Positions 11,323 through 23,967 are shown, counted from the first letter of the stretch. The stretch: 64,000 nucleotides of DNA from Saxidomus purpurata (GCA_022818135.1 JAFMSR010000003.1:13875325-13939324); one strand, 5' to 3'. The notes: generated by a model not told the origin, from the letters alone. Numbers and translations: made by a program.

Positions 11323-14300
11323 CCTCCTTTTGACTAAATGAGGAACAAAAACAGATCCAGCAGGATCAGATAGACTTTGCCAAGAATGAACTGCACCCAC
11401 ATATGACAAAGTTGGACTTGGAGGTAATGATTATAATTATGATTTTAACCCTGAACCTTTTATCAGAAAATGATTCTTCCTTTCATACTACTGAAGGTCA
11501 TGGTCCGCAGTTTAATCTTGATCTGCACTGTTTGCAATCCAGCCAGTAATTGTTTTAGTGAGCACCCCTTTTAATGACTCATAGTACTGTCCAAACTAAA
11601 AGATGGACAAATCTATTTTTAGCTTGACTATATGAAGAATAAGGAGGCTTTTGCACTCGCCTCGTCATCGCCTTTGGCATCTGCGTTGGTTAGTGTTTTA
11701 TTGATTCTATCTTCTAAACCATCAAACATATTTACTTCAAACATGGCATACTTGTTTTTAATGACATTATAGACATTTGCAGTAAGTCACATCAATCTGT
11801 CAACCATATTTGCATAGTTATGCCCCTTTTTGCACTAAAATTTTGTCACAAAAACTTTACCTTTACTATTACTTTGCCATTTCTCAATATCTCTTCATCA
11901 AACTTTGACATTATTTTATTTATGGCAACAAGGTTGTGATGCAGCCAAAATCTTTGGGTAAAGGTCACATTTGACAAAGTTATGCCCCTTTTGTAAAGAT
12001 AACTTCAAGTTGGCTATGATTTTGCCATTTCTAAATACATGTGTATTTCTTCATCAAACTTTCAAATTATGTCGCTTATGACAACATGGTCATAATATAC
12101 TCCATCTACCTCTCCCCCACCCCCACTCCAGAAAAAAAGTACCAAAAAAAACAACAACAACATTTCTCTATTTTAATTTCAGTTTCACCTTAATTATTAC
12201 ACAATAACACAATATAGCTATTCTTAGATAAAAACCTATTTTACTGACAAGCCTTTGAATAGTCGAGTGTGCTGTCATGACACAGCTCTTGTTAAAATTT
12301 AGCAGATAGGGGTTACAGAATTCATGGTATATTGCATACAAAAATACTGCATTTATGAAGGGCTATTTATCATTGATAAAAATATCAGGAGATCTGAAAG
12401 ACTTACACAAATGGTATAATCCAATAAAAATTTCTGCACAGTAAAATTAACATAATAGAATTAATGACTTCCAAAAACAAAAATAAAAACTCCATTGTAG
12501 CCAACTTAATACCAGTAAAATAAAAAGCTTTATTTGGAAGTGATAAAATGGTAGCAAATATTTCTCAAGTGCTGAAAATGATGTCAATTGTCTGCATATC
12601 GAAATGTAGGCTACGGTCCAATTCATAAATTTGGCTTGGTCAGTCATGTGTCCGATTCAGTGAGACCGTATTTTGTTCTTTTCAAACCAGTTTTTGAAAA
12701 TACTGCATTAAATCTTACTTAAGGTAACAAATTTGTTTTGACCTTGTTCTAATAAAACTTGTTCAGAAGTGGAATTTTTTAGATCTAGGTAGATTTGTTA
12801 TTCAAATAGTTCAAGTGATAAGATTACTAGTACTTGATCATTAGGTTTCATACATTGTGTATGCATTTTGTGAAAGTTAGTTTCCTTCCTATAAAAAATG
12901 TTCTTAGATCAGTTCTGCTCAAACTTGGTAAGAAGTTGGATCGTTTTTGAAGTAGAGAATGCTGTATGATTGTCCTGTTCAAGGGACATTTCACGTGTAT
13001 TTTTATCACTTTCAGGTCAATTTTTACTTCGATCGAGCATGAAGTACTTATGTTGAGCTAACCTATTAGGATTGTTGGATGATCATGGTTTCTTATTCAT
13101 TGGTCACAATAAATTTGTTTACACTCTGCTTCAGAGAGGTTGAAGCAATCTTAAACAAAATTGGACACAATCCTGGCTTAATCCAGTCAGTATACACTTA
13201 AATTAACAAGAATTGCTGTAGTTGACCTTGTTTACATGTTTGAACCCAGATGAGCACAGAAACTCATGTACTTTATAATTTTCAGGAGACATTCCCTGTT
13301 GATGTTATGAAGAAAGCTGGCAGTTTAGGATTCGGTGCTATCTACTTTAAGTAAGAGTTTGGTGGTTCTGGACTGAGTCAGAAGGATGCGTCGGTGATCT
13401 TTGAAGCTTTATCACAGGGCTGTGTCAGTACAACTGAAAATTACATCAAGTTTCATAAAATAACTATCCTGCTAATTTTCCTGAATATGAACTTTTGGAC
13501 AGTGCTGTGAATTATTCAAAGGTGTGTTAAGTGAAATTTAGTGATGAAATAGCGAACAGTGCAGATCATGATCTTTGCAGGCTGATGATGATTTATTGGA
13601 ATTTTCCACCTTAAGGGTAAGAGATAATCAATAGAAATGGTATGATGATACGTCATATTTGAGAAAAAATATCTGTTGAAGCATTGTTTATTGTCTTATT
13701 AACAACACTTTGAAGTTCTCATGCTGATTCTAATGCTAGTGTGCACATCAAAACATTTCATTTCAGACTTTGCAACACTTCCTTTACATCTCTGTTTAAC
13801 GAACTGATAGATCGTGCAGCAATGTTACAACAAGTTTTTTACCCTCCCCCCCCCATCCCAAGGCAGGGGATTTATATTATCGCATCGTCCGTCCGTCCGT
13901 CGTCCCCCTGCGTCCCTGTCCCCCCCAATTTTGTCCGGAGCCATAACTCCCAAAAGTACTTGAGCAATTTTCTTCAAACTTCATACACTGACAGAGCACA
14001 TTGGGAGGAAGTGCAGTGTGTAAGAACAATAACTCTACCTTGCCTACTTTTAGAATTATTCCCCTTTTTTCAGATTTACTTGAAAAACTTTGTCCGGAGC
14101 ATAACTCCAAAAGTACTTGAGCGATTTTCTTCAAACTTAATACACTGACATAGCACATTGGTAGGAAGTGAAGTGTGCAAGAACAATAACTCTACCTTGC
14201 CTACTTTTAGAGTTATTCCCCTTTATCAGATTTACTCTAAAAGTTTTGTCCAGAGCATAACTCCAAAAGTACTTGAGGGATTTACTTCAAACGTAATACA

Positions 14301-15799
14301 CTGACATAGCACATTGGTAGGAGGTGCAATGTGCAAGAACAATAACTCTACCTTGCCTACTTTTAGAGTTATTCCCCTTTATCAGATTTACTTGTCCGAA
14401 GCATAACTCCAAAAGTACTTGAGGGATTTACTTCAAACTTAATACACTGACATAGCACATTGGTAGGAAGTGCAGTGTGCAAGAACAATAACTCTACCTT
14501 GCCTACTTTTAGAGTTATTCCCCTTTATCAGATTTACTTTAAAAGTTTTGTCCAGAGCATAACTCCAAAAGTACTTGAGGGATTTACTTCAAACTTAATA
14601 CACTGACATAGCACATTGGTAGGAAGTGCAGTGTGCAAGAACAATAACTCTACCTTGCCTACTTTTAGAGTTATTCCCCTTTATCAGATTTACTTTAAAA
14701 GTTTTGTCCAGAGCATAACTCCAAAAGTACTTGAGGGATTTACTTCAAACTTAATACACTGACATAGCACATTGGTAGGAAGTGCAGTGTGCAAGAACAA
14801 TAACTCTACCTTGCCTACTTTTTAGAGTTATTCCCCTTTATCAGATTTACTTGTCCGGAGCGTAACTCCAAAAGTACTTGAGCAATTTTCTTCAAACTTA
14901 ATACACTGACATAGCACATTGGTAGGAAGTGCAGTGTGCAAGAACAATAACTCTACCTTGCCTACTTTTAGAGTTATTCCCCTTTATCAGATTTACTTGT
15001 CCGGAGCATAACTCCAAAAGTATTTGAGGGATTTTCTTCAAACTTAATACACTGACATAGCACATTGGTAGGAAGTGAAGTGTGCAAGAACAATAACTCT
15101 ACCATGCCTACTTTTAGAGTTATTCCCCTTTATCAGATTTACTTACAAAGTTTTGTCCAGAGCATAACTCCAAAAGTACTTGAGGGATTTTCTTCAAACT
15201 TAATACACTGACATAGCACTTTGGTAGGAAGTGCAGTGTGTAAGAACAATAACTCTACCTTGCCTACTTTTAGAGTTAGTCCCCTTTATCAGATTTACTT
15301 GAAAAACTTTGTCCCGAGCATAACTCCAAAAGTACTTGAGGGATTTTCTTCAAACTTAATACACTGACATAGCACATTGGTAGGAAGTGCAGTGTGCAAG
15401 AACAATAACTCTACCTTGTCTACTTTTAGTCAAATAGAAAAATATCATACCTATACTGATAATGAACATTAATATAATTTTGCAAACCTCTTCATTGCCT
15501 TATTCTTTTTCCACTTACTTGAAAACTGTACTCAGCATGACCATAACTATACGGCTTTTTAAGGATTTCCTCTCACCAAATAAAATGTACGAAAGTACAA
15601 CCTTCAGGTAACTTTTTCCTGGCGGGGGGATTAACCATGTGTAACATGGCTCTTGTTGTTTTTGTTATAATTCATGTCTTCTATTACAGCATGTGTGCAT
15701 GGATGGTGGATGAGTTTGGCAATAAAGATCAGAAAAGTGAATGGATACCAAAGTTGGCATCAATGGATGCTCTAGCTTCATACTGTCTTACAGAAGCAA
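11323..15799 (+). pseudogene. Partial inverted copy of ACAD8 (exons 2-4 with introns)
   Basis: Three blocks match the exons of the intact gene at 24-39 kb: 11323-11423 (exon 2, same 101 nt), 13286-13458 (exon 3, 173 nt against 170) and 15690-15799 (exon 4, same 110 nt). In frame, exon 2 has GGA changed to TGA after PSF. Exon 3 has TAA in YFK-stop where the gene reads YCKEE, and its donor GTAAG has become AATAA. Exon 4 and its splice sites are intact. Intron sequence is also shared, for example GAACTTTTGGACA and GGTAAGAGATAATC after exon 3, so this is a DNA-level duplication, not a retrocopy. Homology continues past exon 4 to about 15925. Exons 1 and 5-11 are missing, so no enzyme can be made. 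Confidence 0.93.
13827..15658. mobile_element. Repeat-array element, 146-156-bp units, inside the ACAD8 pseudogene
   Basis: Sequence between ACAACAAG and CTTGTTGT (an 8-bp inverted end pair) holds about ten units. Each has GCATAACTCCAAAAGTACTTG, CAAACTTAATACACTGACATAG and ACAATAACTCTACCTTGCC. The left edge has a C-rich tract and a GTCCGTCCGTCCGTCGTCC run; the right edge has GGCGGGGGGATTAACC. Unit length differs by a spacer that is sometimes lost. It has no counterpart in the corresponding intron of the intact gene, so it entered the copy after duplication or was lost from the original. Confidence 0.75.
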
Positions 15800-16071
15800 G
15801 TAAGCTATTTATAGTAACAAGTATGGCCGGATCACACTGATGTGTCATTTTAGATAACACTAAATAGCTAATAGAGAATAAAATTATAATGGGTATCCTA
15901 TGTATGATTAATTCAACTAATCTTAACAAAAAAAGAAACTGAATAGGACAATTTTGTCAGCGAAGTTCTGTCCAAACATTTTCATTATTTCAAGCATATT
16001 TGAACCCCGTGGTGTGAGAAAACACATATTTTTGCTATCAATGTTTTTATACCTGGGTACACTCTTTTTAG

Positions 16072-16380
16072 CTCATCTGACACAAAGTGCCACGGTGAGG
16101 TGTTAGGACCAATCACCATCAGATGTTCCTTGAATGAAACTCTATCAAAATTGTTGAAAGAATTTGACTAGAAGCTGTAGCAACAAATAGAAAATCTTTT
16201 TCTCAATATCCTGAAGGCCCAGAGCTTAGATATTTGGCATGTAGCATTTCTTAGTAGATCTCTACCAATACTATTTTAATCATGACCCCTGGGTTAATTT
16301 GATTACACCCTGGGGTCACTTGTTTTTCATAGGTTTCTGTAGAAAAATCTTTAAAATCTTCAACTCCAATACCATTTTAA
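16072..16380. repeat. Fragment of the GCTCATCTG/GACCCC dispersed family
   Basis: Begins AGCTCATCTGACACAAAGTGCC and includes AGAGCTTAGATATTTGGCATG and a degenerate GACCCCTGGGTTAATTTGA block, as in the 166-bp units at 7.7-8.7 kb. Truncated at its right end. Confidence 0.6.
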
Positions 16381-17116
16381 AGTGATAAATGTACCACAAA
16401 TTACACAAATTGCACCCAGTGACTGCTTTTGGAATTCTAAACAAGTTAGCTACTAAGCAATTCTGCACCTGGATACTGTTGTCATGGAAGTGTTTATCTG
16501 TTATGCTCTGATGATTTGGTTAGCAACATGGCTATTTTTACACTACCTACTGAGGACTGAAGATGACATTAAGTAATAAGTTTTGCTGATGTTGATGTAA
16601 GCAGCAGCTGACAAATAAGGTGTCTCTATGACAACTGCAGTGGTGTAGTTACTTCAGGGAGTTACCCCAAGTTCCAATGATATTCTTGTTTAGAAGGAAA
16701 TGCTCTTGCACTGTTACTGTTTTTGTAACCACATAACACAAATCATTTAGATATTATTTACTATAAGGATACATTCATTTAACATGCTACATATAAAATT
16801 ACACAGTTTTATATACATGTTATACATAAGTAAATATATAAATTCAAGTTCCAGGATCACATTTACAAGTAGCTCTCATTTTATCAAGAAAGATGTCTTA
16901 CCGACAGAAATGACCTTTATATATACCAAAAACATTCCTGAGTACATACTAGAAACATAGCTCAGTTATTTTTTCAATGATATTGCAAAAAGTAAGAAAA
17001 CCTTTCTGACAACTCTTTTTCTTGAATACAAAAGAAAGGCATTGTTTTAGAGTGAATAGAAGCTGGTTCTATCATTATCCTATCAATAAATTCAAAGTGA
17101 TCTCGGGACTTTTAAG
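16381..17116. other. Intergenic, nothing recognised
   Basis: AT-rich single-copy-looking sequence with no ORF, RNA gene or clear repeat that I can support. Confidence 0.4.
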
Positions 17117-18456
17117 TACCGTCCGTTTCCGACTATAAGACGCATTTTTGAGACTCAAAATTGAAGTGCAACGAGGGGGGTGCGTCTTATAAGCGGATGC
17201 TACAGGAAATTTAACAAACAATCGGGACAAATGTGATATTAAAACTTCAAATCTCACTTTTTAACTAGTACCGGTACTTTTGTTTTTGGTAGCCATTTGC
17301 AAAACAGTGCTCATCCGGCCGTCCCGTGCCGTATTAAAACGGTCGATATCGTTCGATTGTTTTCTACGTTATTTTTTTATGTAATAAATCGATTTTTAAT
17401 TTCATTTTTCTCCTTCCAAACTACAAATATATTGGTCCGAGTTTATTCAGTCTGCAAACCAAAAATAATTAATCGGCAATTTTGAAAACAAAATGCCGGG
17501 CGTAATTCTTAAAATCTTTTCAATTTTTATTGACTGCAAATCGCTAAACAAACATGACAATTAAACATCTGTAGATGTTTTCTCTAGACACCAATTAGAA
17601 GCCAAACTTAGGGGATTTAAAAAGGTGACACGTCGAAGTGTTAACTGTTGAATAAACACAAACAATAGCCAGGGGTCTTTCTGTTTTGTGTAAATTTTTC
17701 TTAATTGACACGCATAATCGCAAGACCTATTGCTCGAAATTAAAATGCGATTGGATAATAATCAACGTGGGCATGGCTAATGTTTGATTGACATGTTATT
17801 TTGCTGATTGACAGACAAACAACCAAACATTCGTGATTACCGACGGCCGGTCCGTTTGGATTATAGCCTCTTTAGAGGATGGTGGATTACCGATTTATTC
17901 GATAGATATTTTGTTTTCTTTTATCGGAAAATAATAACAATGGGACTTGATAAAATAATTGGTAAGCAATCTAAATTCATTCTTGTTTGATAACAATAAT
18001 TGGCCAGTATTTACTATTCACACACATAAAAACTTAAAAGAATGTTTGCTTGTTTGTCTTTATTGAAAAATTGTTTACGATGCATCCAGCATTAAATGAA
18101 TGGGTAAATTATTGAAGTAAATATATTGAGATACAAATTTGTTTGATTTCAATTATTTACCAGTGATTATGCTATATACAGGATATAACCAATATAAAAT
18201 GGTAGCACTAAGCATTTGCTTTGTTTCTTTATTTTCGGACATACGTGAAATACTTGGAAAAAATTGATGAGGTTTATTTTAATTTTATCGATTTTTACAC
18301 TGTAAGCAGCTCTTGTTTGAAAGATTTTACCCTTCCCTGATGTAAAAATATGGCCGCGTCTTATACGAGGGTCAAAGCAAAATCCTCAATTTCCCAAACC
18401 CTAGTTAGGGATGCGTCTTATAGTCGAGTGCGCCTTATAAGCGGGTATATACGGTA
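17117..18456. mobile_element. TA-flanked TIR element of about 1.34 kb
   Basis: The ends are TA-CCGT...CGACTATAAGACGCA at 17117 and, inverted, TGCGTCTTATAGTCGAG...ACGG-TA ending at 18456. Both ends also carry CTTATAAGCGG-type repeats. TA flanks and the ACTATAAG motif resemble known Tc1/mariner-type MITE ends. No transposase frame is visible. An internal block near 17840-17880, with GCCTCTTTAGAGGATGG, is shared in inverted orientation with the otherwise different element at 33375-34963. Confidence 0.75.
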
Positions 18457-18811
18457 TAACATTTCAATATTGCTAAGTGACGGTCATCCCGAAAGAAATC
18501 ATTGACCTTGATATTAATTCCGTTGTACAAGGGATCATCATAAAGTTTGCCATATATACACAGTTACAAGCCACACAGTTTCACAATCCCGCCAATATAT
18601 TCTTTTATACAATTATAGACTTGCTGGGCATTCAATATCATATGATATTCGCCATGTGGAAGGGATATTCACCAAGGCTGACATATTACTTCCTTATTGA
18701 GAATATCTCATCATATTCAATGCCTAACAAGTCTAAAAATGTCATTGTATTTTCACTGTAAACAACAAAATATCTTTGCGTTATATAAGTCATATAATAA
18801 TGTGTGAAATA

Positions 18812-19265
18812 CATGTAACACAGGAAATACACTCAACAGGTTTAGAAACACAAAAGTGGCAAAATATTAATTTTAACAGTTTCATCGTTTTTCAAATTTA
18901 TTAAAATTTCATACACAACAAAAACAATTTGAAATTGAATTATTGTAAAAGTTTCAATAATGCATCGCAAAAATGACTTAAAAATAAGTAAAAACAATAG
19001 CGTCATTCAAATAAAAATGTTCAACAGGGGAAATCTTTGTGTTTCTAATATCGGTTAAGTGTACAGTAAACTCTGTATATAACAAGATAGGATATAACAA
19101 AATTTTGGATACATGTAACACAGGAAATACTGTATACTCTGTATATAACAAGATAGGATATAGCAAAATTTTGGATATAAGGAACAAATATGTGTGAAAT
19201 ACATGTAACACAGGAAATACAGTAAACTCCGTATATAAAGACTCCGGATAGATATAAGATATAGA
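18812..19265. repeat. Degenerate tandem repeat, about 70-90 bp
   Basis: ACATGTAACACAGGAAATAC occurs at about 18812, 19111 and 19201. It is interleaved with TCTGTATATAACAAGATAGG and CAAAATTTTGGATA blocks between 19060 and 19265. Minus-strand frames over this stretch are repeat by-products. Confidence 0.7.
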
Positions 19266-19619
19266 TATAAGGAACAAATTTTCTGGACCCAATTTATTCC
19301 TTTATTTAACATGAAAATGATTTATAGATGTACCGGGATTCAAAGATGTAACTCGATTCACTTGTTGGAACAGAATCCTGCTTAAAATATCAGTTCGGAA
19401 AATGCATTAGCATCTCATTAAAATTCTGTATCTGAATAATCATCCATAAGATGTTGTACCTGATACTCTGAAAGGGAAACTAGATTTGATTTGATTTGAT
19501 TTGATGAGAATTTTATCAAGGTCCGTCCCAAAGAGCATGTATGTTAGCTTAATATTGGGATGAGACCCCGGCATGTCTCCCGTCATGCCTAAAAGACAAA
19601 ATTTTGAAGCCAAAAAATA

Positions 19620-19730
19620 GGAGAAATTTACCTGACTGCAATTTACAGCCAGTATAGCCAAAGGTTGAATTTGATTGGTTGCCAAAGAGTAGGCCAGTCA
19701 CGGCGACCAATGAGATCTAAGTGTGATTGA
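19620..19730 (-). repeat. Dispersed repeat (inverted mate at about 53560-53660)
   Basis: The blocks GGAGAAATTTACC, CCAAAG..TGAATTTGATTGGTTGCCAA and GACCAATGAGATCT reappear in reverse complement at about 53560-53660. The function and family are unknown. Confidence 0.6.
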
Positions 19731-19738
19731 CATAGACT

Positions 19739-19857
19739 TGTCAAAATTTATAGTTTCATCTAGAAAAGAGTGTCAAAATTTATAGTTTCATCCAGAGAAG
19801 AGTGTCAAAATTTATAGTTTCATCCAGAGAAGAGTGTCAAAATTTATAGTTTCATTG
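19739..19857. repeat. 32-bp tandem repeat, four copies
   Basis: GTCAAAATTTATAGTTTCAT plus CCAGAGAAGAGT is repeated four times. The first copy has a variant spacer (CTAGAAAAGAGT) and the last is truncated. Confidence 0.9.
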
Positions 19858-20202
19858 GGGAAGAACATGATATTACTACATCTTCTTTGTTGTTTTCACT
19901 TTTTTGAGGTTTGATTTAATATATAATTAATAATTTGATAATTTTTCCCTCTCCATACTATCATCTGTTTATCCATGCAGTGAATGTTTTTAATGAAGTT
20001 TTCTGCCTCGTGACTGGTCGCTGTCATGATACGCCGTGTTGGAATTTGTGCTTCATCCAAGAGGACGGACATAGCTCTCAAACTGTTATTATTTGTATTC
20101 TGCGTGGACAGTTTGGTTTTCACACTCAGACTAAACGTCATTGAACCTGCAAGTATATACCACAAAATTAAACTTTATTGCAGTTGCTTTTTACTACATA
20201 TG

Positions 20203-21176
20203 AAACAAGAGCTGTCAGTAGGACAGCGCGCTCGACTTTTTAGTGCTTGCCTATAAAACAAAACTTTGACAGTTAAGGGCACACAAGACTTTAACTAGGA
20301 ATTACAAATAAAGAAACATTTTCACAGAGTTATCTTCTCTTGCTTACAGATAGGTGTCATGATGGTACATAAGTACTCCAACTTTCAAAGTAATATCTCA
20401 AATGGTTAAGTCAACAAGTGGACAAGAATGAAAATTTTAACTGAGTTTCTTAGTCAAAAAGGGCCATAATTCATATAAAACCCTTGACAGAATTACCTTC
20501 TCCTGCCCATGTTTTGGGATCATGATGGTAAACAAGTATTCCAACTTTCAAATTAATATCTCAAACAGTTTAGTAAATAAGTGGACTGGTACGAAAAACT
20601 TAACCAAGATTCTAAGTCAATAAAGGGCCTTAATTTTTAAAACAAATCCCTGACAGAGTTACCTTCTCTTGCCTACAGATGGGGGGTAATGATGTTAACA
20701 TGCATTCAAAGTTTCAAAGCAATATCTCAAAGGGTTAAGGCAATAAGTGGATTTTACCCATATTCAATGTATTTTCTAAGTAAAAAAGGGGCATAATTCC
20801 TCTCAAAAACTTTGACAGAGTTATGAACTCTTGTCTGTTGATGTAGGTCATGATGGTTAACAAGTATGGTTAGTTTCAAAGCAATACCTCCAATGGTTTT
20901 AAAATAAAGTGTGGTGGTACGAAAAACTTAACCAAGCTCAATACACTTTCTAAGTCAAAAAGGGCCATAATTCTGTCAAAAACCTTGACAGAGTTATGTA
21001 CTCTTGTCTGTAGATGGAGGTTATGATGGTAAACAAGTATGGTAAGTTTCAAAGCCATACCTCTAATACTTTTGAAATAAAGTGGGGTGGTACCGAAAAC
21101 TTAACCAAGGTGTGACACCAACGCCCCCACCAGGCGAGTAGGATAGCTCCCCTTTCTTCGAAAAGTCGAGCTAAAA
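20203..21176. mobile_element. Dispersed element with about 165-bp internal units
   Basis: The ends are inverted: CAAGAGCTGTCAGTAGGACA then GCGCGCTCGACTTTT at the left, and CGAAAAGTCGAGCTAAAA at the right. The body has four or five degenerate units, each with GGGCCATAATTC, TTGACAGAGTTA, CATGATGGTAAACAAGTAT and a TTTCAAAGCAATA block. There is no coding capacity. It abuts the assembly gap. Confidence 0.7.
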
Positions 21177-21252
21177 ATGAATTGTGATACATTTAACACC
21201 TGTTAATCTTGTATTTTCTAAATATTTTTTTTTTAAAGCTACATGAAAATAC

Positions 21253-21752
21253 NNNNNNNNNNNNNNNNNNNNNNNNNNNNNNNNNNNNNNNNNNNNNNNN
21301 NNNNNNNNNNNNNNNNNNNNNNNNNNNNNNNNNNNNNNNNNNNNNNNNNNNNNNNNNNNNNNNNNNNNNNNNNNNNNNNNNNNNNNNNNNNNNNNNNNNN
21401 NNNNNNNNNNNNNNNNNNNNNNNNNNNNNNNNNNNNNNNNNNNNNNNNNNNNNNNNNNNNNNNNNNNNNNNNNNNNNNNNNNNNNNNNNNNNNNNNNNNN
21501 NNNNNNNNNNNNNNNNNNNNNNNNNNNNNNNNNNNNNNNNNNNNNNNNNNNNNNNNNNNNNNNNNNNNNNNNNNNNNNNNNNNNNNNNNNNNNNNNNNNN
21601 NNNNNNNNNNNNNNNNNNNNNNNNNNNNNNNNNNNNNNNNNNNNNNNNNNNNNNNNNNNNNNNNNNNNNNNNNNNNNNNNNNNNNNNNNNNNNNNNNNNN
21701 NNNNNNNNNNNNNNNNNNNNNNNNNNNNNNNNNNNNNNNNNNNNNNNNNNNN
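21253..21752. other. Assembly gap of exactly 500 N
   Basis: A run of 500 N is a typical scaffolding placeholder; the real distance is unknown. It separates the ACAD8 pseudogene contig (left) from the intact ACAD8 contig (right). Confidence 1.
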
Positions 21753-22430
21753 GTATAACTTAGAGAGTGGACAAGCTGAATTTGGTCATAATCACAAAGT
21801 GCCTGAGTCAATTTGGCTGGTTATGATACTTGGCCAAGATATTATGCCAACAAATATTTTGACTAAGTTTGGTGAAGATCAGATGAAAACTGTCCGACTT
21901 AGAGAGCGGACAAAGTGTGGACGCCACCCGCCCGCCACAGATGTTTCCACAATACGTTCCTTTGGGCATATAAAAATAACATGTACCGAGAAACATATAA
22001 TTATTGTGTTGTTTACGCATAGTGCACTTATAGAGCAAATGTTCTAATCAATCACTATATCCACCCTTATATTAAGAACACTTAACACTCTATACTAAAT
22101 ATCTCAGTGATAGGTTTTTGGAAGATTTTTCCTTTATGTAAGATTTTTCCTACATATAAGTCTATATGAAAACCAGTGACTAGGTGTGGTCAGTTTTGTG
22201 AAAATTTTTATCTTTTTTCCTTTCAGTTGTCATGGCTACCAGAGTTCTGCAAAGAATATATTTCTTTCAACAATTTTGATAGAATACCATCCAAAGACCA
22301 TTCCTGTGAATTTTGGTCAAAATTTGCAACATGGTTTAGGAGGTGAAATTGTTTAAAGCAAGATGTTCACGAAAGCACACAAAGACGGACAATGGTCAAC
22401 CCTGATCACAATAGCTCAGATGAGCTAATT
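21753..22430. repeat. Dispersed element copy (related copy at 32170-32730)
   Basis: Shares GAAGATCAGATGAAAACT and AGCGGACAAAGTGTGGACGC-type blocks with 32170-32730 and ends in ACGGACAATGGTCAACCCTG followed by GCTCAGATGAGCTAA. The left end is lost in the gap. Confidence 0.65.
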
Positions 22431-22830
22431 ATATTTTTTGCTAAAAGAAGTAAATGGCTTACCAGTTACACTTGCTGGTAGGACCCAGAATTTCACACAA
22501 AACTTTGTAGTCTTTAATGATATGTGCGGCCGCTTGTGGCAACCAACGTCTCATCAACAGTCACAATACTTGTCTTGGGTCTAGTGTAGAATAAATATTT
22601 TATTTTCACAGTCAAGGAATACTTTGAATTGTGAATCTGGACTGGTAATTTCAAACAGTTGGTTACCATTTAAGTACATTTGAGTAATAAGTACATGTGC
22701 AATTACAGTCAATACAACATGCATATCAAAGTTAAGATTTATAGAAATGACAGCACAAATACTTTTCTTGTACTATATTAAAATTTATGCTCACCTTTAA
22801 AAGGCAAAAAATATGGCATTGATTTCTGGA
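22431..22830. other. Intergenic, nothing recognised
   Basis: No gene or clear repeat is recognised. The minus strand has a short open stretch near 22500-22560 (PKTSIVTVDETLVATSG, then stop) that I cannot assign to a family. Confidence 0.3.
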
Positions 22831-23785
22831 CATCATGATTCCAACCCGAGGTGTTGCCTAACTGGGGCGTTGCTCCAGTAGCTTTCTATTTTTTTGATTT
22901 CTTGAGAACGAAGACTTTCCTCTGTTGAATTATTTCTTTTGTTGTGAATGCCGCTACATGACGACTCAAATGATAAAGTCCAAAAGTGGACTGCTATGAA
23001 AAACCTAACCGAGATTCTAAGTAGGAAAAGGGCCGTTATTGAAACAAAATCCTTTACACAGTTACCTATCCTTGCCTTCAGGGTGGTCATGATGCAATAT
23101 CTCAATGGATGAAGTGTATTTTACACAGAAGTTAGAGGACAATTATGACCCTATATGGCTCACCTGAGTGAACCAGAAAACATCTACAACACTTGAAGTT
23201 TGGATGAGATTAGCCAAGTGGTTAAGGAGATGTTGTTAAAATGTTATTTCTATTTTCAGCCCTCGCTGCCATTATGTGCAGTAGAGCGAAACTTCAACAA
23301 GGTACAATCCAATGAAGTTTGGTTGAAACTCGCTCAGTAGTTGTATTAAAGTTGTTCTATTTTTAGCTTTGGTGGTCACTTTCCGCAGTTTAAGAAATTT
23401 TTTAAGGGGACCATCCAAGCAACAATCCTATGAGGTTTGGCTAAACTTGACGTTGTTGTCAAGGAGGTCATGTAGTTTAAAGGTTTTTACATTTTTAGCC
23501 CCGGCGGCCATTCTGTTCCATGGAGCTGAACAGTTTCAACAATGGAAGAGGACAATCAAAGGTTTTTGTTTTATTTTTAGCTCTGGTGGTCATTATGTGT
23601 AGCAGAGCGGAACCATTTGAGCAAATTTGATAGACGGCCATCCAAGAAACAATCCTGTGAAGATTGGTTGAAATTAGACTAGTAATTAAGAGGAGAAGTC
23701 ATTTAAATTAATTGTAGATGACGTTCATCAAGCAGTCACAATAGTTCACCATGATCACTTTGTGCTCAGGTGAGCTAAGAAGTTG
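22831..23785. repeat. Degenerate dispersed repeat downstream of ACAD8
   Basis: From about 23150 to 23780, loosely repeated about 100-bp blocks carry CAATCC-ATGA-GTTTGG-T-AAA, TTTTTAGC..TGG..GGTCA and GTGCAG.AGAGC. They are bracketed by GGCTCACCTGAGTGA and GTGCTCAGGTGAGCTAA. No coding evidence. Confidence 0.55.
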
Positions 23786-23967
23786 AGTGGAAAAATGGGG
23801 CAAATTAGAATTATTGTGTTTGCACACTGTACTCTACCTCATAAGCTTCTATTCATAGTAAACCCCTACTAAATTATACTGACCGGAAACCATTTTTTCA
23901 TTTTCAGTAACACTCTCTGACAAAATATGTGCATGCTCACACAATGCATTAAACACTATCAATTCAA

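Noticed and set aside
15637..15840. Open frame with [10 protein letters not shown] and ASYCLTEA as an independent gene
   Set aside because: It is exon 4 of the decayed ACAD8 copy; the neighbouring copied exons carry stops.
21209..21811. Long open frames of unknown residues
   Set aside because: They only span the 500-N assembly gap.
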